DNA from: Geomonas propionica
Lineage (GTDB): Bacteria > Desulfobacterota > Desulfuromonadia > Geobacterales > Geobacteraceae
DNA: 64,000 bases
Reading direction: 5' to 3'
Assembly (NCBI RefSeq): GCF_016458235.1
Contig: NZ_JAEMHK010000002.1
Location: forward strand, 1 to 64,000
This document shows, piece after piece, positions 34,405 through 42,631 of this stretch. Position numbers and translations under genes: made by a program. Within the stretch, counting starts at the first letter, position 1. Every line of letters begins with the position of its first letter. The notes beneath the pieces are model-generated. The model saw nothing but the letters and a program-made list of their open reading frames with translations. It searched no databases and had not been told where the DNA came from.

Positions 34405-35658
34405 GTGGCAGAGGCGGGACAAGAACTCAGATTCGACACGAAACTCATCCATGGCGGGACCGCGCCCGGTCCTTTCGGAGCCACCAAGACTCCCGTAGTC
34501 CAGTCCTCGGCCTTCGCCTATCAAACCGCTGAGGAACTGGAGGACATCTTTAAAGGAAGAGCGGTCGGACAGGTCTACACCAGGATCGGGAACCCTACCC
34601 TGGAGGGGCTGGAGAAACGACTGGCGGTGATTGAGGACGGCATCGCCGCAGTGATCACCTCCTCAGGCATGTCCGCCATTACCACCGCGGTTATGGCCGT
34701 GGTGCGAAACGGCGACGAGATTCTCTCCTCGTCTTCGCTCTTCGGCGGCACCTACTCACTGTTCCACGACACCTTGGACAACTACGGCATCAAGACCTGT
34801 TTCTTCGATCCCACGGACCTCGCGGCCCTGGAAGCCGGGATCAGCGAGAGCACACGCCTCATCTTCGTGGAGACCATCGGCAACCCGAAGATGGACGTCC
34901 CCGACATCGCGGCCTTTTCGGCGATTGCCAAAAAACACGGCATCCCGCTCATGGTCGATGCCACCGTTTCCACGCCATACCTGGCTCGCATGCGCGACCT
35001 GGGCGCGGACATCATCATCCATTCGACCAGTAAGTATATAAACGGAACGGCCAACTCCATCGGCGGCGCGATCATCGACGCGGGGAACTTCGACTGGCGC
35101 AGCGATAAGTTCCCCCACTTCGAGCAGTTTCACCGCAAGTATCGCAACTTCGCGTTCACGGCCCGCGTCAGGAAGCTGATCCACAAGGATTTTGGGGCCT
35201 GCGCAGCGCCGCTCAACGCCTTCCTGTCCGGAGAGGGGCTGGAGACGCTTGCCCTCAGGATGGAGCGCCACTGCTCCAACGCCCTCGTGCTGGCGAGGTT
35301 TCTTAAGGAACACCCGAAGGTCGCCTGGGTCAACTACCCGGGGCTGTCGGATTCCCCGTTCCACGAGGTCGCCGGGCGCCAGTTCGGCGGCCGCTTCGGC
35401 GGGCTGCTCACCTTCGGGCTGGCCGACAAGCCCGCGGCCTTCCGGCTGATCAACGCTCTCAGGCTCGCCAAGAACCTGGCCAACATCGGCGACACCAAAA
35501 CCCTGGTGATCCACCCCGCCAGCACCATCTGCGCCGACTACACCCTCGAGGTGAAGGCACTCATGGGGGTGAGCGAGGAACTGGTCCGGGTCTCGGTGGG
35601 GATCGAGGATCCGGCTGACATCGTTGAAGACTTCCGTGCCGCGCTGGAAGGGGTTTAA
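34405..35658 (+). CDS. O-acetylhomoserine sulfhydrylase (MetY)
   Basis: A 417-residue PLP enzyme of the Cys/Met metabolism family. The GTG start at 34405 is chosen for GGAGG just upstream and because the homologous region begins RFDTKLIHGGTAPGPFGATKTP. The PLP lysine lies in HSTSKYINGT; also seen are QVYTRIGNPT and the C-terminal IHPASTICADY. It joins a sulfur donor to O-acetylhomoserine to give homocysteine. The four genes that follow suggest the donor is a protein thiocarboxylate rather than free sulfide. Confidence 0.93.
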   Translation: MAEAGQELRFDTKLIHGGTAPGPFGATKTPVVQSSAFAYQTAEELEDIFKGRAVGQVYTRIGNPTLEGLEKRLAVIEDGIAAVITSSGMSAITTAVMAVVRNGDEILSSSSLFGGTYSLFHDTLDNYGIKTCFFDPTDLAALEAGISESTRLIFVETIGNPKMDVPDIAAFSAIAKKHGIPLMVDATVSTPYLARMRDLGADIIIHSTSKYINGTANSIGGAIIDAGNFDWRSDKFPHFEQFHRKYRNFAFTARVRKLIHKDFGACAAPLNAFLSGEGLETLALRMERHCSNALVLARFLKEHPKVAWVNYPGLSDSPFHEVAGRQFGGRFGGLLTFGLADKPAAFRLINALRLAKNLANIGDTKTLVIHPASTICADYTLEVKALMGVSEELVRVSVGIEDPADIVEDFRAALEGV

Positions 35659-35707
35659 AGACTGTTTTTTACCAGGCATCTATGCTACTAAACGAGGAGC
35701 ACATCTA

Positions 35708-35920
35708 ATGAATCTGACTGTGAACGGCAAGCCCGCCACCATCGCCGAGGAGACCCCGGTCTCCCTCAACTACCTGCTCGAAGCACTAAAGGTCGAGCAG
35801 CGCGAGTACGTCACCGTGGAACTAAACGGCGACATCATGGATCGCGGCGACTTCGAGGGGACCACGGTCAAGGACGGCGACAGCATCGAATTTCTTTATT
35901 TCATGGGCGGAGGTAGATAG
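35708..35920 (+). CDS. ThiS/MoaD-like sulfur carrier protein (HcyS-like), Arg-capped tail
   Basis: This 70-residue ubiquitin-fold protein (MNLTVNGKPATIAEETPVSL.. to EFLYFMGGGR) starts at the ATG at 35708 behind GAGGAG. Active carriers end in a free Gly-Gly whose carboxylate is adenylated and turned into a thiocarboxylate. Here the tail is Gly-Gly-Gly-Arg, so the final Arg must be removed first. The JAMM peptidase two genes downstream is the obvious candidate. This mirrors HcyS of Wolinella, which is capped by one extra residue. Its stop overlaps the next start by one base. Confidence 0.88.
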   Translation: MNLTVNGKPATIAEETPVSLNYLLEALKVEQREYVTVELNGDIMDRGDFEGTTVKDGDSIEFLYFMGGGR

Positions 35921-36732
35921 TGAAGCTCACCGAAGAGCAGATTAACCGGTACTCGCGGCACATCCTTCTCAAGGAAGTCGGCGGCAAGGGGCAGCTCAAA
36001 CTGTTGAACGGCAAGGTGCTGGTAATCGGTGCCGGCGGCCTCGGCTCCCCCATCGCGCTGTATCTCGCCGCGGCCGGGGTGGGCACCATCGGCATCGCGG
36101 ACGCCGACCAGGTCGACCTCTCCAACCTGCAGCGCCAGATCATCCACAGCACCCCGGATGTGGGCAAGGCGAAGGTGCTTTCCGCCAAGGAGAAGATGCT
36201 CGCCATCAATCCCGAGCTGAACGTGGTCACCTACGAGACCTGGGTGAACGCGGAGAACATACTGCCGATGATCGCCGATTACGATTTCATCATCGACGGC
36301 ACCGACAACTTCGCGGCCAAGTTCCTGATCAACGACGCCTGCGTCCTGGCCGGCAAGCCCTACTCCCACGGCGGCATCCTGCAGTTCGACGGGCAGACCT
36401 TCACCGTGACCCCGGGCCAGTCCCCCTGCTACCGCTGCGTGTTCCCGGAGCCGCCGCCGAAGGACGTCATTCCGACCTGCTCCCGTGCCGGCGTGATCGG
36501 CGTGCTTCCCGGCGTCATCGGCACGCTGCAGGCCACCGAGGCGATCAAGTTCCTGCTCGGCGCCGGCGACCTGCTGCACGGACGCCTGCTCACCTACAGC
36601 GCCCTGCGCATGCGCTTTCGCGAGGTGCCGATCCGGAAAAACCCGAAGTGTCCGATCTGCGGCGACAACCCGACCATTACTGAGCTGAAGGATGAGCTCG
36701 ATGCCCTGACCGTCTGCGACCTGGGGCACTAA
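35920..36732 (+). CDS. MoeB/ThiF-family adenylyltransferase (HcyF-like)
   Basis: This 270-residue E1-like enzyme adenylates the C-terminus of the carrier protein with ATP. It has the nucleotide loop VIGAGGLGSP (about 36-45), IADADQVDLSNLQRQ, DGTDNFAAKF, zinc-binding CYRC..CPIC pairs, and the conserved cysteine in IPTCSRAGVIG. The GTG start overlaps the carrier gene's TAG by one base, with GGAGGT upstream, so the two are translationally coupled. Confidence 0.92.
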   Translation: MKLTEEQINRYSRHILLKEVGGKGQLKLLNGKVLVIGAGGLGSPIALYLAAAGVGTIGIADADQVDLSNLQRQIIHSTPDVGKAKVLSAKEKMLAINPELNVVTYETWVNAENILPMIADYDFIIDGTDNFAAKFLINDACVLAGKPYSHGGILQFDGQTFTVTPGQSPCYRCVFPEPPPKDVIPTCSRAGVIGVLPGVIGTLQATEAIKFLLGAGDLLHGRLLTYSALRMRFREVPIRKNPKCPICGDNPTITELKDELDALTVCDLGH

Positions 36733-36733
36733 G

Positions 36734-37141
36734 ATGCTGGAGATCCCGAGGGAGATACTGGACGCGGTGATCGCGCAGGCGCAGGAAGGATTCCCGCTGG
36801 AGGTATGTGGCCTCATGGGAGGGACGGCGAGTCGCGTAACGAGCCGCTATCCGATGACCAACACCGACGCGAGCAACGAGCACTTCATGATGGACCCGAA
36901 GGAGCAGTTCGCCGCGGTTAAGGCTATGCGAGCCGCGGGCGAGGAGATGCTGGTCATCTACCATTCCCACCCGGAGTCCCCCGCCCGCCCCTCGCAGGAA
37001 GACATCCGCCTCGCGCTGACCCCCAACGTCTGCCACCTGATCGTGTCGCTCGTAAACCGCGAGGAGCCGGTGGCCAAGGCTTTCAGGATCAGCGCGGGGA
37101 ACGTGGAGCCGGTGGAAATCGTAACGGCAAAGGCAATTTAA
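36734..37141 (+). CDS. JAMM-family metallopeptidase (Mec/HcyD-like)
   Basis: This 135-residue peptidase has a complete JAMM zinc site: Glu23, His77-Ser-His79, and Asp90 ten residues later, with Ser87 (YHSHPESPARPSQED). Related Mec/HcyD enzymes trim residues after Gly-Gly from sulfur carriers, or release the amino acid made on them. It starts one base after the activator gene. Its expected job is to remove the terminal Arg from the carrier (inference). Confidence 0.92.
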   Translation: MLEIPREILDAVIAQAQEGFPLEVCGLMGGTASRVTSRYPMTNTDASNEHFMMDPKEQFAAVKAMRAAGEEMLVIYHSHPESPARPSQEDIRLALTPNVCHLIVSLVNREEPVAKAFRISAGNVEPVEIVTAKAI

Positions 37142-37241
37142 ACAGGGATAAAAGGGATAAAGGGGATAACGGCAACACCTTACTTAAGGGTTGCGACGCC
37201 TGAATCCTTGTTTTTATCCCTTGGATCCCTTTTATCCCTGT
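37142..37241. repeat. GGGATAAA inverted-repeat element, copy 2 (hcyD/sulfite reductase)
   Basis: The left arm ACAGGGATAAAAGGGATAAA and the inverted right arm GGATCCCTTTTATCCCTGT enclose an unrelated centre of about 45 bp. The arms match those at 19458-19551 and 60636-60728. It sits between two genes of the sulfur cluster. Confidence 0.85.
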
Positions 37242-37269
37242 CAATGGTTTTAAATCTAGGAGAGAAAAC

Positions 37270-38220
37270 GTGGCTGAACCGAAGATCGATCTGAAGAACC
37301 TGAAGGCCGGCGGCTTCATCAAGGAGCGCGGCAAGGACCTGTTCACGGTACGCCTGCGCGTGCCCGGCGGCAGGATGTCGGTGGACCGCCTGTCCAAGAT
37401 CGCGGCGGTGGCGCAGAAATACGGCAAGGGGTACGTGCACCTGTCGGTGCGCCAGTCCATCGAGCTGATCAACATCAACTTCGCCGATTTCGACGCGGTG
37501 GTCGCCGAACTGGGCGAGGAGCAGCAAAAGGTCGCCTCCTGCGGCGCCCGCGTGCGCGTCCCGACCGCCTGCGGCGGTTGCGAGTACAACCCCAACGGGC
37601 TGGTCGACACCCAGAAGTCGGCGCTGGAGGTGGATCAGAAGCTGTTCGGCACCGCCACCGGACACCACAAATTCAAGGTCGGCTTCGCCGGCTGCCCCTT
37701 CGACTGTCCCAAATCGGCCACCAATGACGTCGGCTTCCAGGGCGCTGTCTGGCCCAAGCTCGACGCGGACGGCTGCATCAGCTGCGGGCTGTGCGCTAAG
37801 TCCTGCACCGAGGGAGCGCTTTCCATGGGCGCGGACAACAAACCGGTCTTCGACGCCGCCAAGTGCATCTACTGCGGCGACTGCATCAAAGTCTGCCCGA
37901 CCAGCGCCTGGAGCGCGGAGAAGAAAGGGTACACGGTAAGGATCGGCGGCAAGTGGGGGCGCCGTCCCCTGATCGGGACCCTCTTCGCCACCTTCGTCCC
38001 TGAAGAGCGCGTGGTGGACTTCATCGCCTGCGTCCTCACCTGGTATCAGGAGAAGGCGGAGGGAGCCGGGCGCGTGCGTTTGGGCGACATCATCATCCGC
38101 GAGGGGTGGCAGTCGCTGTTGGAGCGCCTGCGCAGCGAGTTCCCGCAGTACGTGGTGCAGGAAACCATCGCGCCGCACGTCATCCAGAACCAAGTGCCGC
38201 TGCCCGGTCAGCAGGCTTAA
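37270..38220 (+). CDS. Sulfite reductase-type siroheme Fe-S protein with ferredoxin domain
   Basis: This 316-residue protein resembles AsrC and small dissimilatory-type sulfite reductases. An N-terminal half-domain (1-85) precedes the siroheme/4Fe-4S region with Cys91, Cys101, Cys104 and Cys142-x3-Cys146 (GCPFDCPKS). An inserted two-cluster ferredoxin follows (CISCGLCAKSC 169-179, CIYCGDCIKVC 199-209). It should reduce sulfite to sulfide in six-electron steps, feeding the carrier-based sulfur transfer. The GTG start has AGGAG upstream. Confidence 0.9.
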   Translation: MAEPKIDLKNLKAGGFIKERGKDLFTVRLRVPGGRMSVDRLSKIAAVAQKYGKGYVHLSVRQSIELININFADFDAVVAELGEEQQKVASCGARVRVPTACGGCEYNPNGLVDTQKSALEVDQKLFGTATGHHKFKVGFAGCPFDCPKSATNDVGFQGAVWPKLDADGCISCGLCAKSCTEGALSMGADNKPVFDAAKCIYCGDCIKVCPTSAWSAEKKGYTVRIGGKWGRRPLIGTLFATFVPEERVVDFIACVLTWYQEKAEGAGRVRLGDIIIREGWQSLLERLRSEFPQYVVQETIAPHVIQNQVPLPGQQA

Positions 38221-38241
38221 AGTAAAAAAAGAGGAACTGCC

Positions 38242-38466
38242 ATGCAAACCATAGATCTTAGGGGTGTCACCTGCCCTACCAACTTCGTGATGGCCAAGCT
38301 GGAACTTGAAGACATCGAGGCGGGAACCACGATCGAGTTTCTCCTCGACGACGGCGAGCCTGTCAAGAACGTCCCCAGGAGCCTGAAGGACGAAGGGCAC
38401 AAGCTGCTCGCCCTGCAGGAAAAGGACGAGTACTACGTGCTCACGCTGGAAAAGGGAGAGGACTAA
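38242..38466 (+). CDS. TusA-family sulfur-transfer protein
   Basis: This 74-residue protein has the TusA fold signature: LRGVTCPTNFVMAKLELEDI, then DDGEPVKNVPRSLKDEGH. The conserved Cys is present, but the usual CPxP motif reads CPTN. TusA proteins carry persulfide sulfur between enzymes. It follows the sulfite reductase by 21 bp with AGAGGA upstream and probably belongs to the same transcript, moving sulfur toward the carrier protein or MnmA. Confidence 0.88.
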   Translation: MQTIDLRGVTCPTNFVMAKLELEDIEAGTTIEFLLDDGEPVKNVPRSLKDEGHKLLALQEKDEYYVLTLEKGED

Positions 38467-38579
38467 CCCCCCTTCGCCAAGGCTACCCACCTCCGCCAAG
38501 GCTACGGTGGGTAAACTCCACTAGAAGGTTGGTGACGCGGCTCACATGCAGCTAGGTACTAGGTACAACGGAAAGAAAG

Positions 38580-39650
38580 ATGTCTGAGAAGAAACGTATT
38601 GTTGTGGCAATGAGCGGCGGCGTCGATTCATCGGTGACCGCCGCTCTTCTGAAGGAACAGGGGCACGACGTCATCGGCGTCTCGCTGCAGCTCTACGAGC
38701 GCCCCGAACAGACGCCGTCGGGCGGCAAGACCTGCTGCTCCCTCACCGACGTCATGGACGCCGCGCGCGTCGCCAAGCGCCTGGGGATCCCGTTCCAGGT
38801 GGTGGACCTGCGCCAGCGCTTCAAGGAACTGGTGATCGACGATTTCGTCTCGGAGTACCAGGCAGGCAGGACCCCGAACCCCTGCGCCCGCTGCAACGAG
38901 AGGATCAAGTTCGGTCTGCTCCTGGAGATGACCGCCACCTTCGACGCCGACCTCCTTGCCACCGGACACTACGCCCGCATCGAGCCTGACGCGTCTGGCA
39001 TCTACCGTCTGCACAAGGGGCTCGATCCCCGCAAGGACCAGACTTATTTCCTGTTCGGCATGAAGCAGCAACAGCTCGCCCGCACTATTTTCCCGGTGGG
39101 ACACCTGGAGAAACCCGAGGTGCGGCAGCTCGCCGCGCGCTTCAACCTCCCCGTGGCGCAAAAGCAGGAAAGCCAGGAGATCTGCTTCATTCCCGACAAC
39201 GACTACGTCCGTTTCCTGGAAGAAAGCGGCGTCACCCCGCGCGCGGGCGAGATCGTCGATGGTGACGGCAAGCCGCTTGGGCGTCACGACGGCATTCACC
39301 GCTACACGGTGGGACAGCGGCGCGGCCTGGGCATTGCGTGGAAGCAACCGCTCTACGTGACAGGGATCGACACCGAGAACGCGCGAGTCGTGGTGGGACC
39401 GAAAGAGGATCTGCAGCAAAGTGTCCTCTTCGCCGACCAGCTCACCTGGACCGACAGGCCCATCACCGGGACGTTCCACGGCACCTGCAGTATCCGCTAC
39501 CGCCAGCAGCCGGTGCCGTGCCGCGCGGAATCGTGCCCGGACGGCAGGCTGCGGGTGGAGTTCGACACACCGCAGGCAGGGGTCACCCCGGGACAGGCCG
39601 TGGTGCTCTACGATGGGGACATGGTGGTCGGCGGCGGCTGGATCCTCTAG
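38580..39650 (+). CDS. tRNA-specific 2-thiouridylase MnmA
   Basis: This 356-residue enzyme puts sulfur on U34 of tRNA-Lys/Glu/Gln. It has the PP-loop MSGGVDSSVTAALL, catalytic cysteines in NPCARCNERIKF and QESQEICFIPD, and the C-terminal TVGQRRGLGI region. It closes the sulfur-handling block and may draw sulfur from the adjacent TusA-like protein. It converges with modC, with only 16 bp between their stop codons. Confidence 0.95.
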   Translation: MSEKKRIVVAMSGGVDSSVTAALLKEQGHDVIGVSLQLYERPEQTPSGGKTCCSLTDVMDAARVAKRLGIPFQVVDLRQRFKELVIDDFVSEYQAGRTPNPCARCNERIKFGLLLEMTATFDADLLATGHYARIEPDASGIYRLHKGLDPRKDQTYFLFGMKQQQLARTIFPVGHLEKPEVRQLAARFNLPVAQKQESQEICFIPDNDYVRFLEESGVTPRAGEIVDGDGKPLGRHDGIHRYTVGQRRGLGIAWKQPLYVTGIDTENARVVVGPKEDLQQSVLFADQLTWTDRPITGTFHGTCSIRYRQQPVPCRAESCPDGRLRVEFDTPQAGVTPGQAVVLYDGDMVVGGGWIL

Positions 39651-39666
39651 GACCACCAGGCGCCCT

Positions 39667-40725
39667 TCAACTGAGGCGGCGGAAGGACGAGGCCTTGATG
39701 ACGGCGTAGACCTGGGTGCGCGCCTGGATGGCAAGATCGTCCGCGGCCTGCACCACCACTTCCGCGATCAGCGTTTCGTGCCCGCAGCGCAGTTCCACCC
39801 CTACCTTGTTTCCCGAGGGGAAGGTATCCATCACCGTGCACTTGAGCAGATTGCGCGCGCTCACCGCCTCGGGGTGCCTGGTGAACAGGATAATGTCCCG
39901 GGAGGAAAGCTCGAACACCGCCATGGGCTCGTCATCCCCCGCAGAAACGAAGATCTCCTCCATCCCCCACCGGTATACGTAGAGCCCCCCCATCTTGCGC
40001 AATTTCTCCACCTGCAACAGGTTGATGTAGCCCACCTGGCTCTGCCCCATCCGCTCCCGGGCCAACTGCTCCGGCGTGGTCTGCCCGAGCACCCTCCCCC
40101 CACCCATGGCCAGCACCTGGTCGGTCAAAAGCCGTATCTCAAGCAGGGAATGTGAGATGAAAAGGTAAGGAATCCGAAATTTTTCGCTGGCACGTTTCAA
40201 GTAGTGGATGATCTGCAGCTTGAGGCCGTCGTCGAGCGCGGACAATGATTCATCCATGAGCAACAGGCGCGGGTTGGCGAGGATTGCTCTCCCCAGGGCC
40301 ACCCTCTGCTTCTCGCCGCCGGATAGCCGGTTGACTCCGCGCTCGAGCAGGCCGTCCAGTTGCAGCACGGAGACCAGGCTCTTCACGTCGATCTGCCGGT
40401 GCCGGGGCGGACAGCGCCGGTAACCGTAGATGAGGTTCGCTTCCACGCTCAAGTGCGGGAAGAGGCAGCTGTCCTGGAGCACGATGGCGACCCGACGCTG
40501 CTGCGGCGGGAGGTTGATGCCGCGCTCGCTGCTGAACAGGCAATCGCCGTTAAGAATGATCTCCCCGTGGTCCGGCTCCAGAAGGCCGGCGATGAGGCTG
40601 ACCATCGTTGATTTACCGCTACCGGACACGCCGAAGATACCCACCTGCTCACCCGCTATCGTGAAGTCTGTCTTCAAGTCGAAGGAACCGGGAAACTTCT
40701 TGGATATAGCCATGTTCAGTTCCAT
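39667..40725 (-). CDS. Molybdate-type ABC transporter ATPase (ModC)
   Basis: This 352-residue protein has Walker A GVSGSGKST, signature LSGGEKQR, Walker B LLLMDESLS (Ser replaces the common Pro) and the H-loop IPYLFISHS. The C-terminal 130 residues hold a TOBE/Mop-like domain (ARNLLKCTVMDTF..) that binds oxyanions in ModC. The ATG at 40725 begins two bases after the modB stop, using an AGGAGG inside modB. The longer frame upstream is modB read in another frame. Confidence 0.88.
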   Translation of the reverse strand: MELNMAISKKFPGSFDLKTDFTIAGEQVGIFGVSGSGKSTMVSLIAGLLEPDHGEIILNGDCLFSSERGINLPPQQRRVAIVLQDSCLFPHLSVEANLIYGYRRCPPRHRQIDVKSLVSVLQLDGLLERGVNRLSGGEKQRVALGRAILANPRLLLMDESLSALDDGLKLQIIHYLKRASEKFRIPYLFISHSLLEIRLLTDQVLAMGGGRVLGQTTPEQLARERMGQSQVGYINLLQVEKLRKMGGLYVYRWGMEEIFVSAGDDEPMAVFELSSRDIILFTRHPEAVSARNLLKCTVMDTFPSGNKVGVELRCGHETLIAEVVVQAADDLAIQARTQVYAVIKASSFRRLS

Positions 40726-40726
40726 G

Positions 40727-41410
40727 TCATTGCCTCCTGGCCAGCTTCCTGGTGAGACTCTCGTGAACCAGCAGCACCAGCACCGAAAGGGCAATGGCGA
40801 CGCCGCACAGGGCCAGCGCGGCACGCTCGCCACCGGGCGCACCGGCATAGTCATAGATCGCGAGCGGAATGGTTTGCGTGATCCCGGGTATGTTGCCGGC
40901 GACGATGATGGTCGCCCCGAACTCTCCCATGCTACGGGCGAACATGAGCGAAGAGCCGGCAACGATGCCGGGGCGTGACAAGGGGAGGATCACGGTCAGC
41001 AGCGAATCCAGCGGCCCCGCTCCAAGGGTACGCGAGGTCTGGATAAGACGACCGTCGATTGATTCCATGGCGAGACGGATGGAGCGCACCAGCAGCGGGA
41101 AACCGACCAGCGCGGATGCGAGCACCGCAGCTTTCCAGGTGAAGATGAGGCGGATCCCGAGGGGCTCAAGCACCGGGGCAAGCCAGCCGTTCTTCCCCAG
41201 GGCCACCAGGAGCAGGTACCCCATGACCACCGGGGGCAGTGTGAGTGGGAGGTTCACCAGCACCTCCAGGAGGACCTTCGCTCTGAACTTGAAGAAGGTC
41301 ATCAGGTAGGCGTAGAGAAAGCCAAAGGGGAGACTGAGCAGGGTCGCGGTGAGGGCGACTTTGATGGAGAGGACGATGGCATCGGAATCGGGACTGCTCA
41401 GGATCGGCAT
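40727..41410 (-). CDS. Molybdate ABC transporter permease (ModB)
   Basis: This 227-residue permease has five or six helices and the loop RTLGAGPLDSLLTVILPLSRPGIVAGSSLMFARSMGEFGAT typical of ModB/CysW proteins. GAGGTG precedes the ATG. It is coupled to modC. No periplasmic binding protein (modA) is adjacent on this side, so it must be encoded elsewhere. Tungstate is an alternative substrate. Confidence 0.9.
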   Translation of the reverse strand: MPILSSPDSDAIVLSIKVALTATLLSLPFGFLYAYLMTFFKFRAKVLLEVLVNLPLTLPPVVMGYLLLVALGKNGWLAPVLEPLGIRLIFTWKAAVLASALVGFPLLVRSIRLAMESIDGRLIQTSRTLGAGPLDSLLTVILPLSRPGIVAGSSLMFARSMGEFGATIIVAGNIPGITQTIPLAIYDYAGAPGGERAALALCGVAIALSVLVLLVHESLTRKLARRQ

Positions 41411-41695
41411 GGGTCACCTCGCTGTGATGCCATCCTGGTAGCAGGTTTTGTTCCAGATAGGGTAAACGGTGCAAGTGGCGCGGAGACGGGCGATTCAGTG
41501 GACTGCGGATCGGGGAGCTGCGGCAGGTTCAGGCGGGACTGCTGAAATTTGGGGCATTACGGCTGCGTTGCAGGCAGAATTCAAAAGCAAATCCCCCCTG
41601 TCCCCCCTTCGCAAAGTGGGGGACGCGTGGGCAAGGGCGGTGGTTCGTGGATGAAGAGCGCGGCTGCGGCGCAAAGCCCCCCGTCCTCTTTCGCG
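41411..41695. other. Intergenic region with one dispersed palindrome
   Basis: These 285 bp contain no gene. 41587-41626 is a plus-orientation copy of the 40-bp AAATCCCC..GGGGA repeat. Nothing else is recognised. Confidence 0.7.
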
Positions 41696-42478
41696 TCAGG
41701 CACCGTTGGCAAGGAGGGTGCCGCGCAGCAGTTCGCGGGTGCCGGCTTCCCCAAGCACCGATTCGACTACGGCGTACCCGGCCGTCAGCATCTCCCATAG
41801 CTTTTCTCCGCGGTGGGCGTCGCTGCCAAAGCAGGAGTACAGGCCGTGCCTCAGGAACAACAGGGCGCGTTCGCGCACCTCGTAGCCATAGTACCCGGCG
41901 AAGCTCCCCAGGTTGCCCTGGAACCTGCAGCCGAGCCGCTTGAGCTCCACGATCTCCGAGCCCTCATCGATTTGGGGTTCGGGTTCGTTGCCCAGCACCA
42001 TGGCGAGCGCACCCCACAACCCGCCTCTCGCCCTAGCGGGATCGAAGGCGCTGCAGCGCTCCGGATGAGCGATCAGCGGCGCGAGACCGTGGCTGGCGAG
42101 GGTTTGTACCATGGGACGCAGCAGTTCGGGACCAGAATGAAAGGGGACTTCGACCAGCAGGTAGCGGGAGTTCCCCGCCCTGAGTGCTGTCGGAAGCATC
42201 TCGGGAAGATACTGGTCCAGGTAGTGCTCGTTGCCGGGAACGAGGCGCAGGTGGATCCCCTCGTCATCTAAACGCCTCTGCATGAGTTGCACGGCTCGAA
42301 TAACCCGGGCCGGTTCATTCTCATAGCCTCCCCGGATCAGGTGCGGCGTACAGTGGACGGTGGCGAAACCGAAGCTGGAGAGTGTGCGCGCCATACTGAG
42401 CGACTCTCTCAGGTTGACTGCACCGTCATCAAGCGCCGGCAGCAGATGGCAATGGAAATCGGTGAACTCAGATGTCAT
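41696..42478 (-). CDS. CpsB/YwqE-type PHP-family tyrosine phosphatase
   Basis: This 260-residue protein has PHP-type metal ligands: DFHCHLLPALDDGAVNLRESLSMAR at the N-terminus, CTPHLIRGGYEN, LIAHPERCSAF and a C-terminal GSDAHRGEK. CpsB/Wzb-like members dephosphorylate the tyrosine kinases that control exopolysaccharide export. The ATG at 42478 opens the motif; no strong ribosome site is visible and a start up to 12 codons earlier is possible. It is divergent from the hydrogenase operon. Confidence 0.87.
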   Translation of the reverse strand: MTSEFTDFHCHLLPALDDGAVNLRESLSMARTLSSFGFATVHCTPHLIRGGYENEPARVIRAVQLMQRRLDDEGIHLRLVPGNEHYLDQYLPEMLPTALRAGNSRYLLVEVPFHSGPELLRPMVQTLASHGLAPLIAHPERCSAFDPARARGGLWGALAMVLGNEPEPQIDEGSEIVELKRLGCRFQGNLGSFAGYYGYEVRERALLFLRHGLYSCFGSDAHRGEKLWEMLTAGYAVVESVLGEAGTRELLRGTLLANGA

Positions 42479-42631
42479 GCAACATTCTGTAACACCTGTT
42501 CGGCATGAAGTCAAAGAACGAACTGCATGACAGCGCTCTGAAAGAATAGTGGAGACAGTTAGTGAATCCCTTGAAACGCCTTGCCATCAGCAATGCCCCC
42601 GGTAGAATTATCCTTTGTGCGAGGAGGTGCT

